Below are positions 17,748 through 26,942 of a stretch of DNA of 64,000 bases, piece by piece. The number at the start of each line of letters is the position of its first letter. The stretch's first letter is position 1. The notes under the pieces were generated by a model, which was given only the letters and a program-made list of their open reading frames with translations, was not told the origin of the DNA and made no database searches. This stretch comes from Methylobacterium ajmalii (lineage in GTDB: Bacteria; Pseudomonadota; Alphaproteobacteria; Rhizobiales; Beijerinckiaceae), in the NCBI RefSeq assembly GCF_016613415.1, contig NZ_JACWCT010000081.1, positions 50,382 to 114,381 on the forward strand, read 5' to 3'. The position numbers and the translations under genes were made by a program.

Positions 17748-18047
17748 ATGGTCGTCCCGCTCGTCTTGCCGCCCGTCGAGACGCACGTCGCGGCCGGTCC
17801 GCGCTTCGGCTGGCTCGTCTGCGCGCAGGCGGGCCCGCCCCTGGCGATCCGTGACGGTCTCCCGTTCTTGCGCCTGCCGGGCGGCCACGGCGATCTCGTG
17901 CTCGTCGTCCTGCTATCCATTCCGATGGTCGCCGTGACCCTGGTGGCGGCCCGCTCCCTCTTTACGCGGGCGGAGATGGACGCCGCAATCAAGCGCGGCA
18001 GCCGGAACGGACAGGTCGCCCAGGCGCGAAGGGCTCCACCCGCCTGA
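17748..18047 (+). CDS. Hypothetical small membrane protein
   Basis: A 99-residue reading frame beginning MVVPLVLPPVETHVAAGPRFGWLVC, with AGGA about nine bases upstream of ATG 17748. Residues about 45-70 (HGDLVLVVLLSIPMVAVTLVAARSLF) form one clear membrane helix, followed by a charged tail. No family is recognised. A second frame starting at GTG 17623, with GGAGGGG upstream, reads MKYVIALPATSFTSVGLFEAFRAMLSGG and overlaps it, so the true gene may be longer and frameshifted. It sits alone between the DMT gene and tex. Confidence 0.4.
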   Translation: MVVPLVLPPVETHVAAGPRFGWLVCAQAGPPLAIRDGLPFLRLPGGHGDLVLVVLLSIPMVAVTLVAARSLFTRAEMDAAIKRGSRNGQVAQARRAPPA

Positions 18048-18127
18048 CCCCTCTCCCAGCCCTTCCCACTCGTCCCCAACCCCCGTAAGGACACGCCTCC
18101 CCGTCGCCCCGGAATCGCGGAGTCGCC

Positions 18128-20482
18128 ATGTCCAGCATCACCCAGCGCATCGCCACCGAGCTCGGCGCGCAGGAATGGCAGGTCAAGGCGGCGGTGGAAC
18201 TCCTGGACGGCGGCTCGACGGTGCCGTTCATCGCCCGCTACCGCAAGGAGGTGACGGGTACCCTCGACGACGCGCAGCTGCGCACCCTGGAGGAGCGCCT
18301 GCGCTACCTGCGCGAGCTGGAGGCCCGGCGTGCCGCGATCCTCGAGAGCGTCCAGTCCCAGGGCAAGCTCGACGACGCGCTGAAGGGCCAGCTCCTCGCC
18401 GCCGACACCAAGGCGCGGCTGGAGGACCTCTACCTGCCGTTCAAGCCCAAGCGCCGCACCAAGGCGCAGATCGCCCGCGAGGCCGGCCTCTTGCCCCTGG
18501 CCGAGGTGTTGCTCGCCCGCCCCGACCAGGTGCCGCTCGCCGCCGCCGCGCCGTTCGTCGACGAAGCGAAGGGCGTGGCGACGCCCGAGGCGGCGCTGGA
18601 GGGCGCACGTTCCATCCTGGTCGAGCGCTTCGCCGAGAATGCCGAGCTGGTGGGGCAATTGCGCGAGGCGTTCTGGACCCGCGGGCGCCTCGTCTCGCGG
18701 ATGCGGGACGGCCAGGCGCAGGCCGGCGCCAAGTTCTCCGACTATTTCGACTTCTCCGAGCCCCTGACCCGCCTGCCCTCCCACCGGGTGCTGGCGCTGT
18801 TTCGCGGCGAGAAGGAGGAGGTGCTGGATCTGCGCCTCGACGAGGCACCCGAGGGCGTCGACGCCCAGAGCCTCTACGATGGCCGCATCGCTCTCTCGGC
18901 CGGCATCCAGGACCGCGGCCGGCCCGGCGACCGCTGGCTGATGGAGGCGGTGCGCTTCGCCTGGCGCACCAAGCTGAAGCTCTCGATCGAACTCGACCTG
19001 CGCGCCCGCCTGTGGGACGCGGCGGAGACCGAGGGCGTGCGGGTCTTCGCCGGAAACCTGCGCGACCTCCTGCTCGCCGCGCCGGCCGGCGCCCGGCCGA
19101 CGCTCGGCCTCGATCCGGGCTACCGCACCGGCGTGAAGGTCGCGGTGGTGGACGCGACCGGCAAGGTGGTGGCGACCGACACGATCTACCCGCACGAGCC
19201 GCGCCGGGACTGGACCGGCGCGCTGATGACGCTGGCCAAGCTCTGCCGGACCCACAAGGTCGAGCTTTTGGCGATCGGCAACGGCACCGCCTCGCGGGAG
19301 ACCGACAAGCTCGCCGCCGAGCTGATCGCAAAGCAGCCTGAGCTGAAGCTCACCAAGGTGATGGTGTCGGAGGCCGGCGCCTCGGTCTACTCGGCCTCCG
19401 CCTATGCCAGCGCGGAACTGCCGGGGCTCGACGTGTCGTTGCGCGGCGCGGTCTCGATCGCCCGACGCTTGCAGGACCCGCTCGCCGAACTCGTGAAGAT
19501 CGAGCCGAAGGCGATCGGCGTCGGCCAGTACCAGCACGACCTCGCGGAGGGGAAGCTGTCGCGCTCCCTCGACGCGGTGGTGGAGGATTGCGTGAACGGC
19601 GTCGGGGTCGACGTGAACACCGCCTCCGGGCCGTTGCTGTCGCGGGTTTCAGGCCTCACCGAGCGGGTGGCGCAGAACATCGTCAGCCACCGCGACGCCA
19701 ACGGGCCGTTCCGCAGCCGCTCGGGGCTGAAGAAGGTCGCGGGGCTGGGACCGAAGGCGTTCGAATTGTCGGCGGGCTTCCTGCGCATCCAGGACGGAGA
19801 CGACCCGCTCGACGCCTCGGGCGTCCACCCGGAGGCCTATCCGGTGGTGCGCCGCATCCTCCAGGCGACGAAGAGCGACATCAAGGCGGTGATCGGCAAC
19901 GGCGGCGTGCTGAAGGGCCTGAACCCCAAAACCTTCACCGACGAGACTTTCGGGCTGCCGACCGTCACCGACATCATCGCGGAACTCGAGAAGCCCGGCC
20001 GCGACCCGCGCCCGACCTTCAAGACCGCGACCTTCCAGGAGGGCGTGGAGAAGATCGGCGACCTCACGCCCGGCATGGTGCTGGAGGGCGTGGTGACCAA
20101 CGTCGCGGCCTTCGGCGCCTTCGTGGATATCGGCGTGCACCAGGACGGGCTCGTCCACATCTCGGCCCTGTCCAAGACCTTCGTGAAGGACCCCCGCGCG
20201 GTGGTGAAGCCCGGCGACGTGGTGCGGGCGAAGGTGCTGGAGGTGGACGTGCCGCGCAAGCGCATCTCGCTCACCCTGCGGCTCGACGACGAGGTCGGCG
20301 CCCGTCCGCCCCGCGAGCCCGGCGGCCAGCACCGCGACGGGGCCCGTCGCGACGCCAGACAGGACGCAGCCCGGCCGCAACGCTCCTCGCGGCCGCAAGG
20401 CCGCCGCGAGGAGGCGGCGGGCGGCGGCGCGCTGGCCGATGCCCTGCGCAAGGCCGGGCTCGACCGGGGGCCGCGGCGGTAA
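18128..20482 (+). CDS. tex: Tex family RNA-binding transcription accessory protein
   Basis: A 784-residue protein with the Tex domain order: N-terminal helical domain ([34 protein letters not shown]), YqgF/RNase H-like domain ([24 protein letters not shown]), helix-hairpin-helix repeats ([26 protein letters not shown]) and an S1 domain near 640-715 ([31 protein letters not shown]). Tex binds nucleic acid and affects transcription and stress tolerance in several bacteria. The C-terminal 70 residues after S1 are basic and low-complexity ([23 protein letters not shown]). ATG 18128 begins the conserved start. Confidence 0.95.
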   Translation: MSSITQRIATELGAQEWQVKAAVELLDGGSTVPFIARYRKEVTGTLDDAQLRTLEERLRYLRELEARRAAILESVQSQGKLDDALKGQLLAADTKARLEDLYLPFKPKRRTKAQIAREAGLLPLAEVLLARPDQVPLAAAAPFVDEAKGVATPEAALEGARSILVERFAENAELVGQLREAFWTRGRLVSRMRDGQAQAGAKFSDYFDFSEPLTRLPSHRVLALFRGEKEEVLDLRLDEAPEGVDAQSLYDGRIALSAGIQDRGRPGDRWLMEAVRFAWRTKLKLSIELDLRARLWDAAETEGVRVFAGNLRDLLLAAPAGARPTLGLDPGYRTGVKVAVVDATGKVVATDTIYPHEPRRDWTGALMTLAKLCRTHKVELLAIGNGTASRETDKLAAELIAKQPELKLTKVMVSEAGASVYSASAYASAELPGLDVSLRGAVSIARRLQDPLAELVKIEPKAIGVGQYQHDLAEGKLSRSLDAVVEDCVNGVGVDVNTASGPLLSRVSGLTERVAQNIVSHRDANGPFRSRSGLKKVAGLGPKAFELSAGFLRIQDGDDPLDASGVHPEAYPVVRRILQATKSDIKAVIGNGGVLKGLNPKTFTDETFGLPTVTDIIAELEKPGRDPRPTFKTATFQEGVEKIGDLTPGMVLEGVVTNVAAFGAFVDIGVHQDGLVHISALSKTFVKDPRAVVKPGDVVRAKVLEVDVPRKRISLTLRLDDEVGARPPREPGGQHRDGARRDARQDAARPQRSSRPQGRREEAAGGGALADALRKAGLDRGPRR

Positions 20483-20504
20483 CGGCGATGGGCCGCGAAG
20501 GGAG

Positions 20505-20525
20505 GCCGCCGGGGATCCCGGCGGC
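20505..20525. terminator. Hairpin between convergent tex and HAD phosphatase genes
   Basis: GCCGCCGGG (20505-20513) and CCCGGCGGC (20517-20525) flank GAT. It lies in the 54-base gap between the two stop codons. No T-run is visible, so it is a tentative bidirectional terminator. Confidence 0.4.
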
Positions 20526-20536
20526 GTCTCGGCGCT

Positions 20537-21592
20537 CTACTGGATGTCCTCGGGCTTCACGACGATCCAGTTCTTGTCGGCGGTGACGGGCAGGCCGTTC
20601 GCGGCCTGCGCGGTCGCGCTGGTCTTCTTCATCTCCTCGATCTGGGTGCGGTACTTCGCCTTGCGATCGACCCAGACCCGGACGCCGCCCTTGGCGATGT
20701 CGACGTCGTGGAACAGCATCGGCCCGTCGCTCACCGGCGTGTCGCCGGCGACCAGCACCGCCTTCTTCCACGGATCGATGTAGGTCATGATCGCCGCGTA
20801 CTTGCCGGCGTACCAGGTCGCCGGGGTCCACAGGTACGGCGTGACCTCGAGGGGCAGGTTGGCCTTCTCGTCGTAGCGGCCGGCCGCGACCTGCTTGCGT
20901 GTCGTCGTCAGCTCGCCGGTCTTGCGGTCCTTGAGCAGCGTCGTCACGCCGATGACGTTCTCGGGCTTGACGTTGTAGCCGTAGCGCGGATCGGAGGCGA
21001 CCATGCGCACGATTTCCTCGTGCGCCGCGCTCACCACGTAGACCTCGATGCCGTTCTCGCGCAGCTTGGCGTACAGCTCCTTGATGCCGGTGAAGATCCT
21101 GGGCGGCTGGACCTCGATCGTCTTGAGCGTGTCACCCTCGTAGTAGGTCGACGGGATGGTCTTCCCGTAGCTCATCAGCTCGTCGACGTAGCCCTTCAGC
21201 TCCTGGACGGTGAGCCCGGAGAACGACTGCGCGATCCACGGATAGCACACCATGTCGTCGATCTCGCACAGCCGGTAATAGTAGCTGTTGAGGCTCTCCT
21301 TGACGTCGCCCTTGTCCTTGAACGGTATCAGCTTCAAGGATGGATCGAGCTTCTCGCGCGTCAGCACGCCCTTCATCTCGAGGAAGGGCAGCAGCGACTC
21401 GGTCAGGTCGTAGCGATAGCTGGTGTTGTCCATGTCGAACACGGCGTACGCGCCCTTGTTCGCGTTCGCGGCGATCATCGCATCGATCTGCTGCGCCGCC
21501 TCCTTCGGCCAGTGATCGAGCCCGGCGGCCGAGGCCTGGCTGGCCAGACCGAGCAACAGACAACTCACGAGCCACCTCGATGCGCGCAACAT
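20537..21592 (-). CDS. Periplasmic HAD-family phosphatase, phosphorylcholine phosphatase-like
   Basis: A 351-residue protein with an N-terminal signal peptide (MLRASRWLVSCLLLGLASQASAA) and a HAD core starting FDMDNTSYRYDLTESLLPFLEMKGVL, with nucleophile Asp53 and Asp55. The length and the ESLLPFLExKG sequence resemble Pseudomonas PchP, which dephosphorylates phosphorylcholine in the periplasm. Later HAD motifs are seen in VYVVSAAHEEIV and VLVAGDTPVSDGPML. ATG 21592 has GGGAG seven bases upstream; the frame is open to 21640 without support. Upstream is a long non-coding region with an AT-rich island. Phosphoserine or another phosphomonoester remains possible as substrate. Confidence 0.78.
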   Translation of the reverse strand: MLRASRWLVSCLLLGLASQASAAGLDHWPKEAAQQIDAMIAANANKGAYAVFDMDNTSYRYDLTESLLPFLEMKGVLTREKLDPSLKLIPFKDKGDVKESLNSYYYRLCEIDDMVCYPWIAQSFSGLTVQELKGYVDELMSYGKTIPSTYYEGDTLKTIEVQPPRIFTGIKELYAKLRENGIEVYVVSAAHEEIVRMVASDPRYGYNVKPENVIGVTTLLKDRKTGELTTTRKQVAAGRYDEKANLPLEVTPYLWTPATWYAGKYAAIMTYIDPWKKAVLVAGDTPVSDGPMLFHDVDIAKGGVRVWVDRKAKYRTQIEEMKKTSATAQAANGLPVTADKNWIVVKPEDIQ

Positions 21593-22483
21593 GGGACGCT
21601 CCCTGGTTCGGGATTGCAGGTCTTCGGGAAGATTCGACACGCGCGAGCGGACGGCGACACCGGAGGACGAAACAGATCTCGTGTTCGTGCGTGTCTGGTC
21701 CGGTCACGCGGTGTGTCATGCGAATGGCCTGTACGGCCCTTCGTCGAGGAGAGGCGGTGCCGAGATCATCGCCGGGGTTTCAGCCCCACGAATGTCCGGG
21801 CAATGAAACCCTTGGTCACGCGTTCAGCAAGCAGTGGGCAATAACTTTAGGAGGTGTTGCAATTTAGTTACTTATATACAACAAATCGCATAATTTACAA
21901 TAATCTGCAGCAAACTTTGAGCAAAGATAAATAAAAATCTTAATATCATGCCGTTATACATCATTCAATATTTATATGATAATGATCCATTTTTGTATTT
22001 TGAGTCGCAATCCCCCGTACAAAAACATCTCAAAACAAAATAGGTACATAAAATGATTCTTTTTGCGCACTCCTAATCTCTAGACGACGTTGTTTCCGGC
22101 CAACGCCCTTCGGACCTGGGCTTTAGCGACGAAATGCTTCATTCTGATGACAGATGGAGTTTCAGCGAGCATTCGCGATTTCGATAGATCGAGAGAGATC
22201 CTACGGCCGAGACAGCAGGACTGATCTTGCCTTGAGGCAAGACCTGCAGAGTGCAAGACACGCAGGGCGGTAGATCCGGCTTCGTTACGGCAGCGATGAT
22301 CCGAAGACCAACGGTACTGGGTGGCGTCGATCGGACATCGCGGCATGGACGCGGGCGTGGCTTCGCCAGCCGAGCGCAACGGGCATGCCCTGCGGCCCGG
22401 TGATGAATCGGAAGGCGCCGCCCGGCAGCACCGGACAGCTCGGCCCTCGTCGCGGGAACAGGCTTGGCCGAAGCCGGAGCGTC
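21593..22483. other. Long non-coding region with AT-rich island
   Basis: Nearly 900 bases without a credible gene. The middle (about 21843-22078) is strikingly AT-rich and is listed separately. The flanks (21593-21842 and 22079-22483) have intermediate composition and only shadow ORFs; no protein family, transposase or RNA gene was recognised. Confidence 0.55.
21843..22078. other. AT-rich island in GC-rich chromosome
   Basis: About 235 bases that are roughly two-thirds A+T, with runs such as TTTATATGATAATGATCC and AAAACAAAATAGG, flanked by GC-rich sequence. Both strands hold only very short ORFs. It contains an isolated TAGGAGGTG but no start in useful spacing. It lies upstream of the HAD phosphatase gene, so it could be its regulatory region, a degraded insertion or a nucleoid-protein binding site. 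Confidence 0.6.
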
Positions 22484-23032
22484 CTACTTCGCCGCCGGCT
22501 CCTTCGCACCCGTATCCTTGGGGGCGGCATCCTTGGGCGCCGCATCCTTGGGCCCCGCATCCTTGGCAGCCCCGTCGCTCACCGTCGTGAAGGTCCCCTC
22601 GAAGCGGCCCCGCTGGGTGTCCGCCGAGCAGGCGACGATCGAGCGGCCGGGCGGGGAAGCGGGGAAGCGGCAGGAGCCGACGGTCATCAGCGTGTCGCGG
22701 GTGATGCCGCCGTCGCTGCCCTTCACGGTCAGGATCACGGCGCTGACCGGCTGGAGCGCGTCGACGCCGACTTCCTCCTGCCGGTCCTGCGGCATGCCGG
22801 TGCCGCTGAAGCTGATCGTCGTTCCGTCGCTGGAGGTGAAGTCGAACGAGGTGCGCCGGCCCTGGACCAGGTTGGCGAGACCGTCGCCGCAGGTCGGGGT
22901 GACGTCCTTCCCGGCGACGACGAGCTTGTCGCAGGTGCCCTTGAGCACGTTGCGGGTCATGGGCTGGGCGTGGACCCCGGCGGCGCAGGACAGGCCGAGG
23001 AGCACGAGGACGGTGAGGAGACGGGTCAGCAT
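22484..23032 (-). CDS. Secreted hypothetical protein with Lys/Ala-rich repeat tail
   Basis: A 182-residue protein with a clear signal peptide (MLTRLLTVLVLLGLSCAAGVHAQP). The mature domain has three Cys residues (GTCDKLVVAGKDVTPTCGDG; VGSCRFPA) and a beta-rich look (TSFDFTSSDGTTISFSGTGMP); a fourth Cys follows in SIVACSADTQ, which would allow two disulfides. The tail is repetitive (KDAGPKDAAPKDAAPKDTGAKEPAAK), encoded by four 15-bp DNA repeats. No known function is recognised; similar small secreted proteins are common in Methylobacterium-like genomes. ATG 23032 is chosen for the signal peptide. It follows the amine-oxidase gene by 40 bases on the same strand. Confidence 0.68.
   Translation of the reverse strand: MLTRLLTVLVLLGLSCAAGVHAQPMTRNVLKGTCDKLVVAGKDVTPTCGDGLANLVQGRRTSFDFTSSDGTTISFSGTGMPQDRQEEVGVDALQPVSAVILTVKGSDGGITRDTLMTVGSCRFPASPPGRSIVACSADTQRGRFEGTFTTVSDGAAKDAGPKDAAPKDAAPKDTGAKEPAAK
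22512..22571. repeat. Four tandem 15-bp repeats inside the secreted-protein gene
   Basis: Units of the form GCATCCTTGGGCGCC repeat four times with small changes (22512, 22527, 22542, 22557). They encode the KDAAP-type tail on the minus strand. Copy number may vary between strains by slippage. Confidence 0.75.
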
Positions 23033-23072
23033 GGATGGAATGTAGGCGTCCGCCGCGGGAAACCAACGTGGC

Positions 23073-24392
23073 TCAATGGCCGAGCGTGGCGGCCATCGCC
23101 TCGGCCGCCCGCTCGCCCTCCGCGAAGGCGCCGCCCGCGGTGCCCCATTGCTCGCGCGACAGGGCCTCGCCGGCAAACCAGATCCGCTCGCCCACCGCTT
23201 GCTTGAGGAGGTCGCGGGCGCCGGTATGGCCCGGCGGCACCACCGCCCAGGAGCCGCGCGACCAGGGATCGTGACGCCACTCGGTCACCGCCGGCACCGC
23301 GAGGTCGCGCAACGACCCGCGGCCAACCTGCTCGGCCAGGGTCTCTCGCACCAGCCGGCGCGCGCCGTCGGCGCCGGACCGGGCCGCGTCGAGGCGCGCG
23401 GCCATCGGCACGTCGAGCTCGAAATAGTGGAACGGCGTGCCGTCGACGCGCGTCAGCAGGCCCGGCGGCTGGAGCCGTCCGCCGATCAGGCTCGCCAGCC
23501 GGTCGCGGCCGCGGAACGGCGAGGACGGCCAGTGCAGCACGACGTGCTCGTAGATGCCGGTGGCGAACCCGTCGATCGCCGCGCGCACCGGCGCCGGCAG
23601 GTCGGGGGCGAACCGCAAGGCCGGGGCCGGCTCCTGCAGCACCATCATGGGCGCGGTGACGAGCGCCGCCCGGGCCCGCAGGGTGCCGCGGGCTCCGAGA
23701 TCGAGGCTCACCCCCTCCCCGGCCCAGTCGAGGGCGGCCACCGGGGTCCCGAGCGCCACCGGCAGCCCTGCGGCGAGGCGGGCGAGGTAGGCGCCGTAGC
23801 CGCCGGCGATGAAGAAGTTGTCGCCGTACTCCATGCTGGGGAAGTCGTGCAGGCTGATCTCGGAGAGCGGCCGGCCCGAGACGAGGCCGTGCACCAGGGA
23901 GACCCGCTTGCCCCAGGGCCCGAGGCCCGGCGGCAGGGCGGCGGCGGCCGGACGGTCCGCGCCGGGGAGGCGCGCGCCGTCGGTCATCGCCCGGTCGGCG
24001 ACCGACCAGGCGCGGCCGAAGGCGGCCTCCTCGGCCGGCCGGCCCGGGCGGCGCCCGACCCAGAGGTGGCTCTCCTGGGCGGCCCGGCGCAGGGGCTCGC
24101 CGCGGGCGAGACCCAGGCCCACCAGCGGGTTGATCGGTCCGGCATGGAGCCAGTGCGCGCCGAGATCGACCGGATGGCCCCGCAAGGCGGTGGTGACGGT
24201 GCGCCCGCCGAGCCGCGGCCGGGCCTCCAGCACCGCGACCGACAGGCCGAGCGCGCGAAGCCGCCGCGCCGCGCCGATGCCGGCGGCGCCCGCGCCGATC
24301 ACCGCCACGTCGGGCGAGGTGGGCAGGTCCGCCAGCGGCGGGACGCTGGTCGGCGGCAGGTGCTGGTGGGCGGCGCGCGGCATCCGGGTCAT
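23073..24392 (-). CDS. FAD-dependent amine oxidase-like protein
   Basis: A 439-residue flavoprotein. The FAD-binding motif is at about residue 28-50 (VAVIGAGAAGIGAARRLRALGLSVAVLEARPRLGGRT), followed by the amine-oxidase signature VDLGAHWLHAGPINP, and a C-terminal FAD site ERIWFAGEALSREQWGTAGGAFAEGERAAEAM. This arrangement is that of flavin monoamine/polyamine oxidases. There is no signal peptide. ATG 24392 overlaps the last base of the upstream DUF1499 stop (TGATG), so it is the third gene of a tight cluster with DUF1499 and the membrane glycosyltransferase. The substrate is unknown. Confidence 0.85.
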   Translation of the reverse strand: MTRMPRAAHQHLPPTSVPPLADLPTSPDVAVIGAGAAGIGAARRLRALGLSVAVLEARPRLGGRTVTTALRGHPVDLGAHWLHAGPINPLVGLGLARGEPLRRAAQESHLWVGRRPGRPAEEAAFGRAWSVADRAMTDGARLPGADRPAAAALPPGLGPWGKRVSLVHGLVSGRPLSEISLHDFPSMEYGDNFFIAGGYGAYLARLAAGLPVALGTPVAALDWAGEGVSLDLGARGTLRARAALVTAPMMVLQEPAPALRFAPDLPAPVRAAIDGFATGIYEHVVLHWPSSPFRGRDRLASLIGGRLQPPGLLTRVDGTPFHYFELDVPMAARLDAARSGADGARRLVRETLAEQVGRGSLRDLAVPAVTEWRHDPWSRGSWAVVPPGHTGARDLLKQAVGERIWFAGEALSREQWGTAGGAFAEGERAAEAMAATLGH

Positions 24393-24946
24393 CACCCCTT
24401 CGTCGATTCGAGGCCGGCCGCCACCGCGATCGCGGCGAGCCAGGCGTCGAGCCGGGCGCGGCTCGTCGCCGGGACCGGGCAGCCGGCCTGGCTGCGGATG
24501 TAGAGCGCGAGGCTGGCACGGCCCTCCCCCCGGCCGACGATCTCGACCGCGATCGTGTCGGGGCATCGCAGCCAGGCCGTGCGGGCGACGTAGCGGTCCT
24601 GCTCGCCCCAGCGATCGGTGAAGACCAGGGCGGTGCGAGGCTGGTCCTCGGCGACCCGCTTGACGATCTCGCGCAGGCGCGCGCCCGGGATGGCGAAGTC
24701 CGGCGGCACCGCGTCGGCCTGCGCCCGGGGGCAGATGTCGGGCGCGCAGGCGAGCGCGTCGGACCGGGACGGCGTGCGGGCTAGGCGCGCGAACTCGACC
24801 GGGCCGAGATCCGGTGGTCCGAGCAGCGCGATCCACACCTCCTCGATGCCGCCGGGCTCCTCGCCGCGGGCGACCGCCAGCCCCCCGGCGGCCAGGACCG
24901 CGAGGAGGAGGGCGACGACGACGAGCGCAGCCGGACGCCAGATCAC
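24392..24946 (-). CDS. DUF1499 family protein
   Basis: A 184-residue protein with an N-terminal membrane helix (IWRPAALVVVALLLAVLAAGGLAVA). The body contains PVEFARLARTPSRSDALACAPDICPRAQADAVPPDFAIPGARLREIVKRVAEDQPRT, the DUF1499 pattern with paired Cys before the P-rich loop. DUF1499 has no settled biochemical role. I chose GTG 24946, ten bases after the stop of the glycosyltransferase gene; the frame extends upstream to 25123 inside that gene. It is coupled to the amine oxidase gene downstream. Confidence 0.75.
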   Translation of the reverse strand: MIWRPAALVVVALLLAVLAAGGLAVARGEEPGGIEEVWIALLGPPDLGPVEFARLARTPSRSDALACAPDICPRAQADAVPPDFAIPGARLREIVKRVAEDQPRTALVFTDRWGEQDRYVARTAWLRCPDTIAVEIVGRGEGRASLALYIRSQAGCPVPATSRARLDAWLAAIAVAAGLESTKG

Positions 24947-24956
24947 GACGTGTCTC

Positions 24957-26765
24957 TCAGGGCGCCGGCCGGAGGCGCCAGACCCGCAACGGCGTATCCC
25001 GCACCGGGACCGGCTCCAGCCCGGGCGGGGAGACCTCGCCGCGCCCGAGGCGGACCGCGACGCTCGGCGTCTCGCCGGGTTTCTCCGGCGGGGCGCACGC
25101 CACGATGTAGTCCGCCCCCGCACGGGCGGCCACGCGCGGCAGGGCCTCGAGATCGCGAAACCCTTCGAGCGAGGCGACGAGGCCGGGCAACGCCCGGTGA
25201 TACGGCGCCGCCACGACGGAATGGTGGCTGTGCAGCAGGAGGCTGGGGCCGAGGTCGATCTCGGCGAGGATCACCCCCGGCGGCAGGGCGTCGAGGGCGG
25301 CGATCGACCGGCGGGCCCCGCATTCCTGCCAGGCGGCGTGCTCGGTCGCGAAAGCCTTCTCGGTGTTGCCGAAGGCCTGCGGCACCGAGGCGACGAGGAG
25401 CCAGACCTTGCCGCAGAGCGCGAGCCCGAGCCCGATGGCGGCGAGGCGCCGGCGCGAGGATGCGCGGGAATCGCGCAGCAGCGCCACCGCCCGGTCGAGG
25501 ACCGGGCCGGCGACCAGCGGCACGAAGGCCCCGGCGACGTAGAGGCCCCGGAACTGCGGCACGCCGAGCGCCACGCCGAGCCAGAGCGTCCCGGCCGCCA
25601 CCGCCATCAGGCGGCGCGGCGCCGGCGCCCCGTCGCGCCAGGCCCACAGGCTCGCCACGAGCGCGCCGACCAGCACCGGGACGTGGCCGGCGAGCACCGC
25701 GTCGGGTGCCAGGACGGCGAGCTGCCAGACCGGCCGCATCTCGCGCACCTTCACCAGCCACTCGTCGTGGACAAGGGCCGGCATGCCGGTGAACGGCCCG
25801 GCGGCGCAGGCCGGGAACATGAGGACGAATCCGCCGACCGCTACCGCCCCGCAGGCGACGAGGAACCCGGCCCGCGCGAGGCGCCCGCCGGGCACGAGAG
25901 CGGCCCCGCAGGCCGTGGCGAGCGCCGCCGCCGAGAGCCAGAGCCAGGGCGGGGAGAGAGCGTCGCAGGCGGGGACGGCCCAGGCGGCCGGACCGGTCTG
26001 GACGGCGAACAGGACCGGGGCGACGAGCCCGAGGCCGAGGCCGAAGCCGCGGAACGGCGCCAGGGCCGCGCGCCCGTCGCGCCACCACAGGCCGGCGAGC
26101 AGCAGCCCGGCGGCGGCGATGAAGGGCAGCGCCTCGAGCCCGACCGCGAGCGAGAACGCCGCGAGCGCCCCCGCCGCCGCGCCGTCCCTCGCCGTCGGGG
26201 CCGGCCGGGCGAGGCACAGTGCCAGCGCGAGGACCGCGCAGATCTGGACGTTGTGGTGGTCGATGCGCCCGGGCGCGAACATGCCGGTGACGAACACCGC
26301 CTGCCCGGCGGCGAACAGCGCGAAGGCCGCCGCGCGCCAGCCGAAGGCGCGCGCCACCCCGCGATGGAGGATGAGGGCGTAGAGCCCGAGCAGGAGGAGC
26401 GGCCAGGCGGCCGCGACGATCCCGTCGGCCGCCGGCCCGGCGAGGGGCCGGACCAGCAGGATCAGGGCGGCGATCGGCGCGTCGACGAGGCGCGACCAGT
26501 GCATCGGCGGCGCGCCGGCATGGCGGTGCTGGGACAGATCGAACCAGCCCTGGCCGGCGAGAAGGTCGCGCACCTGCACCAGCCGCATCGCGTCGTCGGT
26601 GTCGGGCAGGCGCAGCTCGCGCAGGACCGCCACGAGATCGGGCCAGGACAGGATCCCGGCGACGCTCGCCGCCACGATGAGCCACACCACCGCCGGACGC
26701 TCGAAGGGCGAGCGCTCGGCCGCCTCCGGTCCGGGCCGGGCCTGGGTCAGCGGGGCGGCGAGCAT
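24957..26765 (-). CDS. Membrane glycosyltransferase, GT-C (STT3/ArnT-like) type
   Basis: A 602-residue polytopic membrane protein of about eleven to thirteen helices. After the first helix (VVWLIVAASVAGILSWPDL) comes an acidic loop LPDTDDAMRLVQVRDLLAGQGWFDLSQHR with DTDD at 55-58, in the place where GT-C enzymes carry their metal/lipid-phosphate-binding acidic motif. A C-terminal periplasmic domain of about 120 residues follows the last helix. GT-C enzymes use polyprenyl-phosphate-linked sugars at the periplasmic face. The acceptor is unknown. ATG 26765 has AAGGA seven bases upstream. First gene of a three-gene minus cluster, divergent from a UGM-like flavoprotein gene. Confidence 0.72.
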   Translation of the reverse strand: MLAAPLTQARPGPEAAERSPFERPAVVWLIVAASVAGILSWPDLVAVLRELRLPDTDDAMRLVQVRDLLAGQGWFDLSQHRHAGAPPMHWSRLVDAPIAALILLVRPLAGPAADGIVAAAWPLLLLGLYALILHRGVARAFGWRAAAFALFAAGQAVFVTGMFAPGRIDHHNVQICAVLALALCLARPAPTARDGAAAGALAAFSLAVGLEALPFIAAAGLLLAGLWWRDGRAALAPFRGFGLGLGLVAPVLFAVQTGPAAWAVPACDALSPPWLWLSAAALATACGAALVPGGRLARAGFLVACGAVAVGGFVLMFPACAAGPFTGMPALVHDEWLVKVREMRPVWQLAVLAPDAVLAGHVPVLVGALVASLWAWRDGAPAPRRLMAVAAGTLWLGVALGVPQFRGLYVAGAFVPLVAGPVLDRAVALLRDSRASSRRRLAAIGLGLALCGKVWLLVASVPQAFGNTEKAFATEHAAWQECGARRSIAALDALPPGVILAEIDLGPSLLLHSHHSVVAAPYHRALPGLVASLEGFRDLEALPRVAARAGADYIVACAPPEKPGETPSVAVRLGRGEVSPPGLEPVPVRDTPLRVWRLRPAP

Positions 26766-26942
26766 GGCGGGATCCTTGACGAGCCTCGGACATCCGGTCG
26801 GACCGGGGTCGCATGCCGGCCTTACCCTCCGGTTAGCGGGTGCGGTTGAGCGGTTCTTTACCATCCGGCCGCTAAAGCATGGGGAGAGCGAGACCCGCCT
26901 TCACGCGTAGCGGCCGTGCCGGCCCCCGGAGTTGCCCGAGCG

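Noticed and set aside
22079..22483. Possible transposase remnant in the gap upstream of the HAD gene
   Set aside because: The minus frame (RCPIDATQYRWSSDHRC and onward) has no recognised motif and no flanking inverted repeats were found.
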